Assembly: GCA_001969505.1 (NCBI GenBank)
Contig: LSSK01000290.1
Span: 1 to 24,720, forward strand
Length of the DNA: 24,720 bases
Origin: Zancudomyces culisetae
Lineage: Eukaryota; Kickxellomycota; Harpellomycetes; Harpellales; Legeriomycetaceae
Direction of reading: 5' to 3'
Of the stretch, positions 9,931-19,420 are shown piece by piece (positions within the stretch are counted from its first letter, which is position 1; every line of letters begins with the position of its first letter). Below the pieces are notes generated by a model. That model was not told where the DNA came from, ran no database searches, and saw only the letters and a list, made by a program, of their open reading frames with translations. Position numbers and translations under genes: made by a program.

Positions 9931-11022
9931 CTATGATTTTTCGTCTGCTATCTTGTCAAGCGCCTTTTGTGCATTCTCAACCTGTTTTTTCAATGTTTCG
10001 ATCTCTACTGCTTGTTTCTTTCTTTTCTCAATTGCTTTCTTCAACTCCTCAATATCTGCTTTTACTTTTTTCATCTCTACCACCATCTTTAGACACTTTG
10101 CTTCTTCTTCAGACACTGACAGCCTTGTTACTGACTTCATGTCCTTGAGTTCTGTCTTTGCTGCAAACACCTCAAGTAGGATTTTCTTTGTTAATAGTAG
10201 TACCAATCCCAATACCAATGTAATACCACAGAGGTAAAAGTTTCGTTGGGCATATATCCTTGTGACATTATTTGAAAGCTTAGAAATTATGTTTTCAGAC
10301 CCAGTGTCTTCGCTTTCCAGTCTCATCACTCTGTATATCGAATCTATGTCAAAATATTTCATTATAAACAAAAGTATTTTGACTATCCTAGCAGTTGTAG
10401 CAATGTTTTATTATAATTCTTGAGAGCTGACTTACCAGCAAATAGGATACCCACAAAGCTATTTTGTCCAGATAAAATAAATATCAACAGGTTAAACATA
10501 TACATACTATCTACACTTTTACATTATATTAAACTACTAATAGCTATGAGCACTAGCTATATTACTAGAAAAATTAATTGTGACTTACAGGTAGATAAAT
10601 CCCAGGAATTTTATTACACTTTTGATCTATTAAAATTTAAACACTCGCTTTCAATTATATTCATACAAGATAGTGTTAAGAATTTTAAATGTTGAATGTT
10701 GTGATGATTACCCCTTCGCTTTTGCTTATCGCTTTCAAGACTCCATTTCGCCATCTATCAGGGAACGGAATCTACGTAATTTTCGTTCAATTCAAATTAA
10801 AAGCCCCAGCCGATTTTATTTTATCTTTTTCAACTTTTCAAACATAGGTATAAAGACTACTTACCATCAATAGGCCAAATATTGCTATCTATATTTATAT
10901 ACTTAAAAGGTTTAGAATGCATTTCGAATACGGATAAAAATGTATAGTAAGAATGGGATTTTTGTTTTTCCTACCTCCGTCAGCATTAGCGAATAGACCA
11001 ATGTAAATTGTACTGAAGCCAT
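9931..11022 (-). CDS. BAP31/Yet-family ER membrane protein, six exons
   Basis: BAP31-family proteins are ER cargo receptors and chaperones for membrane proteins. My model joins six exons (minus strand): 11022-10975, 10888-10865, 10771-10712, 10626-10589, 10458-10436 and 10343-9931, giving 606 bases and 201 residues. All junctions use GT..AG and keep phase. The joined N-terminus fits the family: MASVQFTLVYSLMLTE then IAIFGLLM (TM1), IPFPDRWRNGVLKAIS (the conserved PxP..WR turn), IKSVIKFLGFIYL plus FVGILFA (TM2), then DSIYRVMRLE. TM3 follows RIYAQRNFYLCG at about 93-121, and residues 125-201 are Lys/Glu-rich coiled coil. The C-terminus ADEKS lacks the KKxx ER signal of mammalian BAP31. A frame open from a TTG at 10371 is not the start; that part is intron. 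Exons of 24, 38 and 23 bases are unusually small. The family call is firm; the exact junctions need RNA data. Confidence 0.85.
10344..10435 (-). other. BAP31 intron 5
   Basis: The donor is GTAAGT and the acceptor ACATAG; length 92 bases. The donor context TG/GTAAGTCAGC is the same as in RCL1 intron 2. Two earlier TAG sites (near 10384-10391) are passed over; only the one at 10344 restores GAT-TCG (DS) ahead of IYRV, as the family requires. Confidence 0.8.
10459..10588 (-). other. BAP31 intron 4
   Basis: The donor is GTAAGT and the acceptor AAATAG; length 130 bases. It splits a Leu codon (CT/C) in TM2. A possible branch-like TTTAACC lies about 35 bases before the acceptor. Confidence 0.75.
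10627..10711 (-). other. BAP31 intron 3
   Basis: The donor is GTAATC and the acceptor AATAG; length 85 bases, phase 0, after SKSEG. CTTAACAC inside the intron is a plausible branch site. The donor is weaker than the others. Confidence 0.7.
10772..10864 (-). other. BAP31 intron 2
   Basis: The donor is GTAAGT and the acceptor ACGTAG; length 93 bases, phase 0. It joins IAIFGLLM to IPFPDRWR, reproducing the TM1-PxP-WR arrangement of the family. Confidence 0.8.
10889..10974 (-). other. BAP31 intron 1
   Basis: The donor is GTAGGA and the acceptor ATATAG; length 86 bases, phase 0. It separates the first 16 codons, ending in the conserved Glu of TM1, from an eight-codon exon. Confidence 0.75.
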
Positions 11023-12044
11023 TGTACCTCTCAGATATCTTTTTTAATCTTTGTGTTGTACTTTTTTAAACTGTTCTTGACAAGTGTGGAGGGTGGTTTA
11101 ATCTCAGAACTCTAGAGGTTATAAATGTATTATCTTTCTACTACGAGAAAATTAAGTTTGGGTTTTTTAATGGGGGTTTTTATTTTATTTCTTGACTGTA
11201 AAATCGAAACTTTCTTTAAATTTCCGAAAATATTGGCAGAAACTAGAAAATAAATCGGAGAGTCTAATCGAGTCAGCTTATTTCCAAATACACACTATTT
11301 CCAATCCAAAATTATCCACCAATGGAAATTCTCGACATTTAGTATGGTATTTTCACCCATTTATTTAATTCTTTTCAATTCAATTTTTTTTGATTAACCA
11401 AAAGTAAAATAAATAAACTTGGAAAGTTGGGCTGTTTGAGAATCAGACTAAATGCTGTCGAGCTCATTACGTATGTTTTGAAAAGATGGGAATGTCCAAT
11501 CCAAAATTTGAGACCAAAGCAACCATTTAGTGAGCTAAATTAGTTGAATAAATGCGGTTAGCAACTTGGAGTGGATGTATTTCCGATTGATATTTCAAAT
11601 AACACCATGTTCATTTGCAAGAAGTTGCGGCGTAAATATGCTGTTCCTCTCAAGATACAAGTCCTAGCTGATACCAATGCCTTCTTCATATTTCGACATT
11701 CCGTCATAACAGAAACCATTTTATTCACAAACATTTTTGCATCGATGATGATGATGTTCTCTAATCACTAATCTTTCTCGAGAGCACTTTCTAGAAAATT
11801 ACAAAACAGTCTTATATATATAAAAAAACCAACTAGAAAAAAATAAAAATAAAAATAGATGTAGCACTAGAATTAGTATTTAACCGTATGGATGAAATAC
11901 CAAGAGATGTTTCTGTGGTATGAACGACATAAAAACAGCCCAGTCCCTGCAAGTAACAGCAACAACGTTAACAATGTCAACATCAAGGTTAATACCAATA
12001 GCGTTGGCAAGACAACAAAACAAAACAAAACAAAACAATCACTC
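11023..12044. other. Spacer between RCL1 and BAP31 (tandem, minus strand)
   Basis: About 1 kb with no convincing gene. It should hold the RCL1 3' end and the BAP31 promoter. Short open frames on the plus strand (near 11571-11771 and 11892 onward) have no recognisable product; the latter runs antisense into RCL1. A CAAAA microsatellite lies at its right end. Confidence 0.6.
12016..12038 (+). repeat. CAAAA pentanucleotide microsatellite
   Basis: Four perfect CAAAA units and a partial unit lie just past the RCL1 stop codon, in its 3' flank. Confidence 0.85.
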
Positions 12045-13399
12045 TTAGAGTGTTTTCTTATTCACATTTGTGTACCCAGTACCTACACAGGTCAAATCTA
12101 CCATTCCTGGATACGCTTTGCTTTGCTGAACCCTGAATGTAACATTGAAAAAATCTCGCAAATCCCGCAAATACTGCACCGTGAATGGATTCAGTTCTCC
12201 AACAATAGTCTTGGAAACATCCTCTGAACTTAGTGTCATAAACAGTAACGGAATCCAATGATGGTATGTGTCAAAGTAACCGCCTTTTGACACTTCAGAT
12301 AAGAGCATATGGGCACATTTCTGGCCGAGGTCTTCAGGCGTCTCCATGGCTTCCGCGCATAACTCGGCAGAATAATACGCACCTGTATCGCTTTCAGCTA
12401 CTAGTGAAAGTCCATACCCTGGTGATAAACCAGATTCTGCCCCCTTGTATACATCTGTGTATAAATATATATCCTGCGAATATTCACCCAAGACTCCCTT
12501 TGCTGCATCCACCATTCTATTTGCTGTTTGTGGTGAAACTCGTGTACTATATGCTATTCCACGAATTCTTTTAATATGGCCGCAGTCTATCAGCTCTGTT
12601 GGCTCTATTTTCCGTATCGATGGGCACACAAGTTTTACTTCACCTCCCCCCAAAGGTGGAGCACCTCTCTTTATAACCGACAATTCTAACCCTTCTAAAA
12701 TCCCAAAATGCTTAAATTGTGGAAGTGTTACTGTACGAATCGTATCTACAGTTAAATCTACATTGTTGTTTGTGACACCTTTTAAAATAGCTGTTACAGT
12801 TTTTTTCGCAAATGGCGCCAGTGCCAAAATGAACTCCAAATAATATCCTATCCCACGTGATACAGGACAGCTATGCTCTATTCTTCCTCCAATAATAACA
12901 CCCGGTTTAAATAGAACCGTTGTACCTATTACAAGTACGTATATATGTGCATATTTAGTGAATTATTCTGTATCGTCTGAATTTAACTTTGAAGAAAACG
13001 CAATCTCATGTGAATAAATCGCACCAACTTTGGTTCTGACGTTATTATGTTTATACACACATGTATATATATATATCTCCCGGTTTCATTTTTTAAACGC
13101 TGACTTACCAGTATAACTGATATCTATCACGGTTCCGTTTGTTAACTTTTCTGCAATTTGAAGTAGTCTTATTTCAAAATCTATAGAGTTGATTCCTTTA
13201 TTTAGCATCTTGTGAAATCTCATATATCATACGTCAACATATATAACAAGAATGAGTGTATACCTTTCAAGCCCGGATTTTCGTCATCAGAGCGTATTTC
13301 GTCTATTCTTACAGGGATTGCACTGATCAAAGACATTACTAATCGCTCTCGCAAAAATTCATGCCCTGCAAATCGTCTAATCTCCTTTTCTTTTATCAT
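12045..13399 (-). CDS. RCL1: RNA 3'-terminal phosphate cyclase-like protein Rcl1, three exons
   Basis: Rcl1 works with the GTPase Bms1 in the small-subunit processome for 18S pre-rRNA processing. Despite its fold it is not a cyclase. The model joins 13399-13264, 13180-13109 and 12925-12045: 1089 bases, 362 residues, close to yeast (367) and human (373). Joined text follows the family throughout: exon 1 begins MIKEKEIRRFAGHEFLRERL and ends DDENPGLK; exon 2 begins DFEIRLLQIAEKLTNG and ends ISYT; exon 3 opens GTTVLFKPGVIIGG, then IEHSCPVSRGIGYYLE, KRGAPPLGGGEV, RIRGIAYSTRVSPQ and SPGYGLSLVAE. The last residues, CVGTGYTNVNKKTL, match the normal C-terminus. A longer open frame beginning at 12839 is only part of exon 3. 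An A9T11 block lies 129-148 bases upstream. The identification is secure and the junctions are well supported by phase. Confidence 0.93.
12926..13108 (-). other. RCL1 intron 2
   Basis: The donor is GTAAGT in the context TG/GTAAGTCAGC and the acceptor is TAATAG; length 183 bases. It splits the Gly codon of the conserved TGTT motif. Confidence 0.88.
13181..13263 (-). other. RCL1 intron 1
   Basis: The donor is GTATAC and the acceptor CTATAG; length 83 bases. It splits the Asp codon in PGLKDFE. GCTAAAT about 20 bases before the acceptor may be the branch site. Confidence 0.88.
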
Positions 13400-13527
13400 T
13401 ATTGCAAACTGATTTTACGCTACTATCGATTTTTAGAGTTCGCTTTTGGTTAATATTTGAAGCGTTTCATTAATATATGTTTTTGCTTCTTTAGCCTGAA
13501 CTTGTTGAATCAAATCCCATCAACTAC

Positions 13528-13547
13528 AAAAAAAAATTTTTTTTTTT
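13528..13547. promoter_or_regulatory. A9T11 block upstream of RCL1
   Basis: Nine A followed by eleven T, 129-148 bases before the RCL1 start. It is the longest AnTn block in the window. RCL1 is a ribosome-biogenesis gene, the class that carries RRPE motifs in yeast; the link is inference. Confidence 0.35.
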
Positions 13548-15748
13548 CAGTTCACTGAAATGCGAATAAATTGGCCAATGAGGCTATGGTTAATTCTCCA
13601 TAATAATTATATGATGGATTTATATTTAACATTTAAAAATTAAAGTTGGAAAGTGTGAACGTAAAGGTGGTAGAGGAAGGAAAAGATGTGACAATACTAA
13701 AATAGCTCTTTACAGTATACAAAAAGGAAACAAGAAGTGAGCTATTTTTTGAGGGGAATAGGTGTGGGGATTCAGCTATTCTAATTCTGTACTGGTGGGT
13801 ACCAAATAGCTGATCTTGTCCAGCAACATATCTGCCGTTTTGTAATTTTGATCAGATCGATGACACTTTTGTTTAGTCAATAGTGTCGCAAAAATGGAAT
13901 AGTAGTAAATGATGAGTGAAAATACGAATGGTTGGTAGTGTGTATATTCTGCTAAATTAATAACCAAACTATTTAAAATATTTGCACATTTATTTGTTTT
14001 TGTGCGTTTGTAAAATAATTAAACGCTGCAACAATAGAGAGGAGGGAGGTCATGTTTTTTGAAAGAAGAGCAACAGACGGTACGCATTTGATGTGATATA
14101 CTTGTATCTTAAATGTAGTTTCTTTTGTCAAAAACCACAATTTGTTGAATTACGAAAATTTCCATTCATTTGATTTATCACACGAAAATCAAATGACACG
14201 AACACTCATGGTTTTATTTAAATCACGTTTGCTTTACTGCACTACCAAGCCCCCCCCCATCAAAAAAAAGTATCAGTAGATAAAAAAGCTGCAAAGGCAA
14301 AAATATCATGAGAAAGTCTAGAGATTTACCAAAGGTCATCATCCCATTCACACTTCAATAAAAAGGGACAGCTTGCTATATCTACATATTGTTTGGTAAA
14401 TAAGATATTTGGCTATAGAGTGCATGTGAATCACATTTTAGGTATCACAATAGAATGGCACATCCTCTGACACCTTTGTGGTTTGCTCATATACATTTTT
14501 AAAATTTGCAACTACTTCAGCACTACAACCTCGGTAAATAGTAGGCATTAAAAATTGTGCAATAAAAAGGGTATACATTCTCAGGTTGCACTGTAAGGAA
14601 ATTTAAAGACGAGACTAGTTTACCAAAGACCGATACACAAATCACCAGCGTATAGTCCCACAGCCTGTAGTATGCATTTCATGGGTCAAAAACCTGCTGC
14701 TTGTTCTTTTAGAGGGCGGGCGGGATGCTATTTCTTTTTGCAAGCTAACAAACACAATCAGGTAAATTCGGGTGGCGACCCCCATGATTGTGATTTCTCA
14801 AAATGCTGTAAATAGGGAGGTGTTTATTTATCGTCATTTTTAAGAGCACGTATGGTTTTATTTGTGGAATTGATTGATATGCTTGTGGTAAGAATGCTTC
14901 GATAATAATGATATCTTGTGTTACGGCTCGAAAAGGTATGTATATCTATTTTTAGGCCATTATCCGGCTAAACAAAATGCCAATTAAAATTGCATCTTTT
15001 TTCCTTTTTGCGGATACAAAATTCCATAGGTCATTAAAATGTGCTAAATTAAACCACAACTCTACTCAGAGCCATTAGCTACATGTCCCTGGCAAGACGT
15101 AAATAAAACATCATTACAAGATACAGGCATTTCCCAGCCCCGGTCCCAATCTTTCAAAAAAGAAAAAGCGAGTGAACCGATGAAGATCTTAAGGTTTAAT
15201 ACCAATTACACAATAGGATTCGGTTTTTAGGTATTTATCCATTCCAAACCACCCAAATGATTTATATAGGTGAACAGTAACACACCCATTTGGCATTCAC
15301 AAGTATGCTTGTCATGCATTATTGTATATCTCGGTTGGACTTATTTATGACTTGAACGGGGAAAAGTGGTTGATACCCAATGAATAAATGTGTGATGTAA
15401 ATAAACAAAATAAATCTTTATTAACTATTGGCTGTGAAGGCGTTTTGGTAAGCTGAGAAAACCGAAATTCAGCACTTGTGGAATGTATTCAACATCAAAA
15501 GCTTAAACAAATTATTAGTGAAACTAACTTCATGCTTTTCTTTCATAGTTGTCAAAAAGCTCCACTTGCCAAGGGAGAATAAACAACATAAAACCTAGAA
15601 ACACAGGCAGGTGATTAATTTTCGACTTTATTTCTTTTTTTTTACTTTTGTTCCTTGAAATATATTTGGTTGAGGTTTAAGCAGTTTATTAAAGACGAGT
15701 TTATAACCTTTTATTCACTCGTTTTTTTTGCCAGTCTAACGATAAAGC

Positions 15749-15757
15749 TATAAAAAG
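15749..15757 (+). promoter_or_regulatory. TATA-like box upstream of SEC9
   Basis: TATAAAAAG lies about 54-62 bases before the SEC9 start codon. The match to a TATA box is good, but such strings are common in AT-rich DNA. Confidence 0.3.
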
Positions 15758-15810
15758 TAAAACATAGTATAGAAATTCGCACATAAGCTACTAGTAAATA
15801 GGTTTCAAAA

Positions 15811-16847
15811 ATGAATGATTTTAAAAAGTACCAATCAAGCAAAGGAAGAGGCATGAGAGAGGAAACACCCTCCAAGCCAACATTTGCCGACGCTAACGAA
15901 TCTGATGAGGAGGTAGATGCAATCAAAACCAGAATATATGAAACCAAACAGGACAGTTTGAGATCAACCAGAAATGCACTCAGACAGGTTAGAGAAACGG
16001 AGGGTACGGCCGCAAAGACTATGGTAAAGTTGGGGGAGCAGTCAGGTCAGTAGAGTTTCCACTACCTTTATTGTATTTCCGTCATATCGGTTTATTTATA
16101 TTTTGCAAGGGTCCAAACGGCTCTTCTAGTTTTCTTTAGCTGGCTTGCAGAATTACTTTATTCAAGCTATTCTTGAGAGAGTTTGCCGCACTAAACTTCA
16201 CTACATTAAACCATCATTGCTTTAATATTTTACTCTTACCTTTATCATTCGATGATATATTATCCTTGTATTTTAGAACATAAAGTAACACCATAAATAT
16301 TATTTTATATAAAATAGCTCAACTTAATAAGATTGACAAAACAGTTGAACTCACAAACGTACATGCACAGGACTCGATCGAAAAGACTAACAAGCTGAAG
16401 ACCCTTAACAAGTCTATTTTTGCAATCAGCATAGGTAACCCATTCTCTAACAAGAAAAAGCGCCAAGAAGAGCTCGAAAAAGCTAAGCTTGCTCATGAAA
16501 AGAGTGTAGAAGAAAATGAGAGAATAAGAAAACAGAATTACGACTCCAAGAAACGAGTTGAAGGTGTCACAAAGGAGGCAGGAAGATTTGCCTCTGGAAA
16601 CTCCAAACTTTCTGCTGAGGATAGGGCAAGATACACCTTCGAAGATGAAGATCCTGATATGGAGGACGAAATAAACGAAAATCTTAACGAGATCGGTGAT
16701 GCTGTCGGTGGCTTGAAGCGGATGGCTCTTGGAATGGGCGAAGAGCTAGAAGCACAAAACAAAACTCTTGACCGTGTTCAGAAGCGTACAGATGATACTT
16801 CTGCCAAGATTGCTGTTTCACAACACGTGCTCCGAAAGATCAAATAA
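15811..16847 (+). CDS. SEC9: Sec9/SNAP-25-type Qbc-SNARE, two exons
   Basis: This t-SNARE supplies two helices to the exocytic SNARE bundle at the plasma membrane. Exons 15811-16045 and 16318-16847 (765 bases) give 254 residues; the split codon G/CT gives Ala and restores LGEQSAQLNKID. The first SNARE helix spans roughly residues 35-100 with zero-layer Q77 (in LGEQ). The second spans about 190-254 with zero-layer Q225 (in LEAQNKTLDRV) and the typical GLKRMALGMGEELEAQ run. The linker is charged (KKKRQEELEKAK and others) and has no Cys, so there is no SNAP-25-style palmitoylation cluster, as in fungal Sec9. The N-terminus is short; it lacks the roughly 400-residue extension of S. cerevisiae Sec9. 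It could equally serve more than one fusion step. The family call is very strong. Confidence 0.93.
16046..16317 (+). other. SEC9 intron
   Basis: The donor is GTCAGT and the acceptor AAATAG; length 272 bases, phase 1. An in-frame stop follows the donor by six bases, so read-through would truncate the protein within the first SNARE helix. Confidence 0.88.
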
Positions 16848-18307
16848 GCCTCTGCGCTTGTTTTATCCTCCAAATGGCTTTAACAAGTGTAGATTGGTGT
16901 TTTGTAATTTATTTTTCGTAATCTTTTTTTTTCTCAAGATTTGCAACACCATTCAGCCGCTGTTAACTATTTATTACACCTTTACTATTACTTTTTTTTA
17001 TTTTTTTTTGTCTTTACAGAATAATGTTTTATAATTATGTTATAGTTGAGAAAAAAGCGTAAGGAAATGGTGCTAGATTAAATAACAAGGAACACTGCAG
17101 CAACCGAGTATTGTGAACTTCATGTTCTTCTTCTATTTCTCTTTACCATCGTTTTTTGTGGATTTGGTACGCTATTGATGTTTTATGTGAAGTGTGAAAT
17201 GTTAGAAGTGAAACACAGGACCCATGGACATTATGAGTTTGAAAAGCACAAAAGTTGTATGTATCACAAATTGTACTTTCACCATGATGTGTACATATGT
17301 ATGAATTAGTACTTTCTGTTAGCAACCCTAAAATTCAATCCTGTATGACGATGGTTCACTAGCTAAATGGGGGCGGGTTTACAAGGGGGGAGTTCGTTTG
17401 GTGTTGACTGTATTGGTAATTCCACAACTGCTATTGGACATTATTTTAGACATGTGAAGCATAAAAACACAAAAATAGGAATGATCGAGAAAGGTTTGTT
17501 TTGTTGTTTTTTTTTTGGGGGGGTGTTACCTTATATTTACCCGTATTATTTTCCAACCCTTTTAAAAGTAAACCAACCGTCTAGTATGGTAAAAGCACAG
17601 AAAGCGAAAAAATTCACCCACGCACACGTTTCCCGCCCCCAAATTTCCTCTCTAGCTTCGATCCAGCTAATTAAACATGGTACTTAATGTTCTATTATTT
17701 ATCAGTTTTATCACTAAACCGAGGGGAATTTGCTCATTTGCGCACCTATAGTTAAATCTTAATAAACACCAAGAAAAAAAAGATATTTTTGTTGGCCGAA
17801 TGCTGGCATAAAGAAAAGACCGGGAATTTGATTTATAAAATGACAGTATTTTTGACCTGTATTCAACATTTCGTATGCCAATTTAAAGCACTCAAGAAAC
17901 CCCCCCAAAAAAGTATTCCAGCATATCAATATTTTGGCCTAAGCGGATTATTAGCTTACAAACCAAGTTTTGTTTGTGTTAAAATAAAGAAAAGATGAAC
18001 GAACTCTTTCTTTTTTAAATCTTGAAACAACCTTAAATATACAACACCCAAAGCAAACTACAATGTCTCACTAAGTATACAGTGTATTGCAAATATTAGA
18101 ATTTTAATATCTAGAGTTCAAAGAGTTTATTACACTTTAGTAGTCTGTTACCTAACAAAAATACTGATTGTGATAGTTGTGGGGTGGGTTGTCCGATATA
18201 ATCAATACAAGATTTTCACTTTTCTCGATATATATATATATATTACTAATTATACCTTTAAATTATTGAAAAACACACTTCGCTAGCTACAATAGTCGTA
18301 AAATAAG
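16848..18307. other. Intergenic spacer between SEC9 and the trypsin gene
   Basis: About 1.46 kb without a supportable gene. It has a T-run followed by a G-run near 17508-17522. Open frames of 60-106 codons here have low-complexity or unfamiliar translations. The right end carries a TA repeat next to the protease start. Confidence 0.6.
18228..18244 (+). repeat. TA dinucleotide repeat upstream of protease
   Basis: A run of alternating A and T ends about 64 bases before the protease start. It may double as the TATA element of this gene or be a simple microsatellite. Confidence 0.5.
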
Positions 18308-19318
18308 ATGGATCTGAAGAGCCTTATTTCTTTGCTGCTCTTTCAACTTTTTGTGGTAAATGGGGATCAGCAAGTAAAAAGAGATAACTCCAGTGAATCA
18401 ATCAGTAAATTTGACTTGACGTCCAACCAGCGGGTTGTTAATGGAGTGCCAGCCCTTATAAACGAGTTTCCCTACGCCGTTTTCATATATATCGACTTGG
18501 GAAGTTCAGGCGAGGTTTGTACAGGATCATTAATCTCTGACTCTGTGGTTGTTACCGCAGCACACTGTCTATTAAAAGACTTGAAAGAGCCTTATTCACC
18601 ATCAAAATTTCTTGTCAGCGCGGGAAGTATAAAAAGCATTGATACGAATACAAACAGATTCAAAGTAAAAGCAACATATTCTCACCCAAAGTTTAATAAA
18701 AATTCTCTAGCGAATGACATTGGTTTACTTGTACTTTCATCACCCGTTCCCAGCAGTATTGCGACTCCAGTTTCAATTTATGACGACGTTGTGGGGGATG
18801 GGATGAACGTTACTGCTGCGGGTTGGGGAGTTACTTCAAACAACGCCAATGCCAGCGCATCCAAGGTTTTAAATAAGGTTCCCCTCATTGTTTCCTCTTC
18901 TAGTACGTGTAAGACGCTTAACCCATTTTGGAAAAATAATAACGACTACAGTATATGTACAGTAAATGTTAAAAACCAGGATACGTGTTACGGAGATTCA
19001 GGTGGGCCACTGACATACATAGAAGACGGTGCTCATTTACTAGTTGGTCTGACAAGTATGGGGAATGCACCTGGAGATGATACAACATCCTCGTTATGTG
19101 GAGTGAATGGCGGCGCAGCTTATTACACACACGTGTTTTATTTTATTGACTGGATATCCCAGACAACAGGGATCAAAAAGGAGGATCTTTTGGATAAAAC
19201 ATCACGATCTAACCTTCAACCGCAGACTTCTGCTGCGACTCGGAAAGGATCACAAGTTTTCTTGCCTATTTCGTTCTCTTTATTATTCATTGCTTTTACT
19301 TTACTGCTATTTATGTAG
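18308..19318 (+). CDS. Secreted trypsin-like serine protease (S1A) with C-terminal anchor
   Basis: This is a chymotrypsin-fold endopeptidase predicted to cut after Arg or Lys. The 336 residues begin with a signal peptide (about 1-19). A propeptide ends at QR42, followed by VVNG, the activated N-terminus. The catalytic triad is His86 (VTAAHC), Asp137 (NDIGLL) and Ser231 (GDSGGPL). Asp225, six residues before the Ser, is the S1-pocket Asp189 of trypsins. Cysteines pair as expected: 71-87, 201-217, 227-264. N-glycosylation sequons lie at N27, N167 and N181. After the last helix (YFIDWISQTTG) come a Ser/Thr-rich linker and, at about 317-336, a hydrophobic stretch running to the last residue with no cytoplasmic tail, as in a GPI-anchor signal (or a tail transmembrane helix). 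The cleavage arginine suggests activation by itself or another trypsin. It is convergent with FAS, 102 bases away. Confidence 0.93.
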   Translation: MDLKSLISLLLFQLFVVNGDQQVKRDNSSESISKFDLTSNQRVVNGVPALINEFPYAVFIYIDLGSSGEVCTGSLISDSVVVTAAHCLLKDLKEPYSPSKFLVSAGSIKSIDTNTNRFKVKATYSHPKFNKNSLANDIGLLVLSSPVPSSIATPVSIYDDVVGDGMNVTAAGWGVTSNNANASASKVLNKVPLIVSSSSTCKTLNPFWKNNNDYSICTVNVKNQDTCYGDSGGPLTYIEDGAHLLVGLTSMGNAPGDDTTSSLCGVNGGAAYYTHVFYFIDWISQTTGIKKEDLLDKTSRSNLQPQTSAATRKGSQVFLPISFSLLFIAFTLLLFM

Positions 19319-19420
19319 GTATTAAGAGGATGTAGCTAATTGACAGAAAAATAGAACAAGTTACTTTTTTATAGACTTTTCTTTATTATATTATATATTA
19401 GTAAACAAATAAATATGAAA

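Larger units (their letters stand above)
13400..15810. other. Long intergenic spacer between divergent RCL1 and SEC9
   Basis: 2.4 kb of AT-rich DNA holding both promoters. It contains the A9T11 block (13528-13547) and a C-tract near 14250-14258. A 63-codon minus-strand frame (13776-13967) looks like chance. No exon, tRNA or mobile element could be supported. Confidence 0.6.

Noticed and set aside
9931-10371. A single-exon 146-residue protein from 10371
   Set aside because: It would start with TTG inside an intron and lack TM1 and TM2. Joining upstream exons gives a complete BAP31 family protein.
12045-12839. A 264-residue Rcl1 starting at 12839
   Set aside because: The first codon is TTG (Leu in GYYLEF), and the conserved N-terminal third is found in two upstream exons plus the start of exon 3.
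13776-13967. 63-codon minus-strand frame in the RCL1-SEC9 spacer
   Set aside because: No similarity recognised and a length expected by chance.
14740-14800. Possible tRNA-like segment
   Set aside because: A GGTAAATTCGGGTGGCGACC string drew attention, but no B-box (GGTTCRANNCC) or cloverleaf pairing could be made.
17367-17687. 106-codon plus-strand frame before the protease
   Set aside because: The translation includes homopolymer-derived runs (from T and G tracts) and no domain; it is probably chance.
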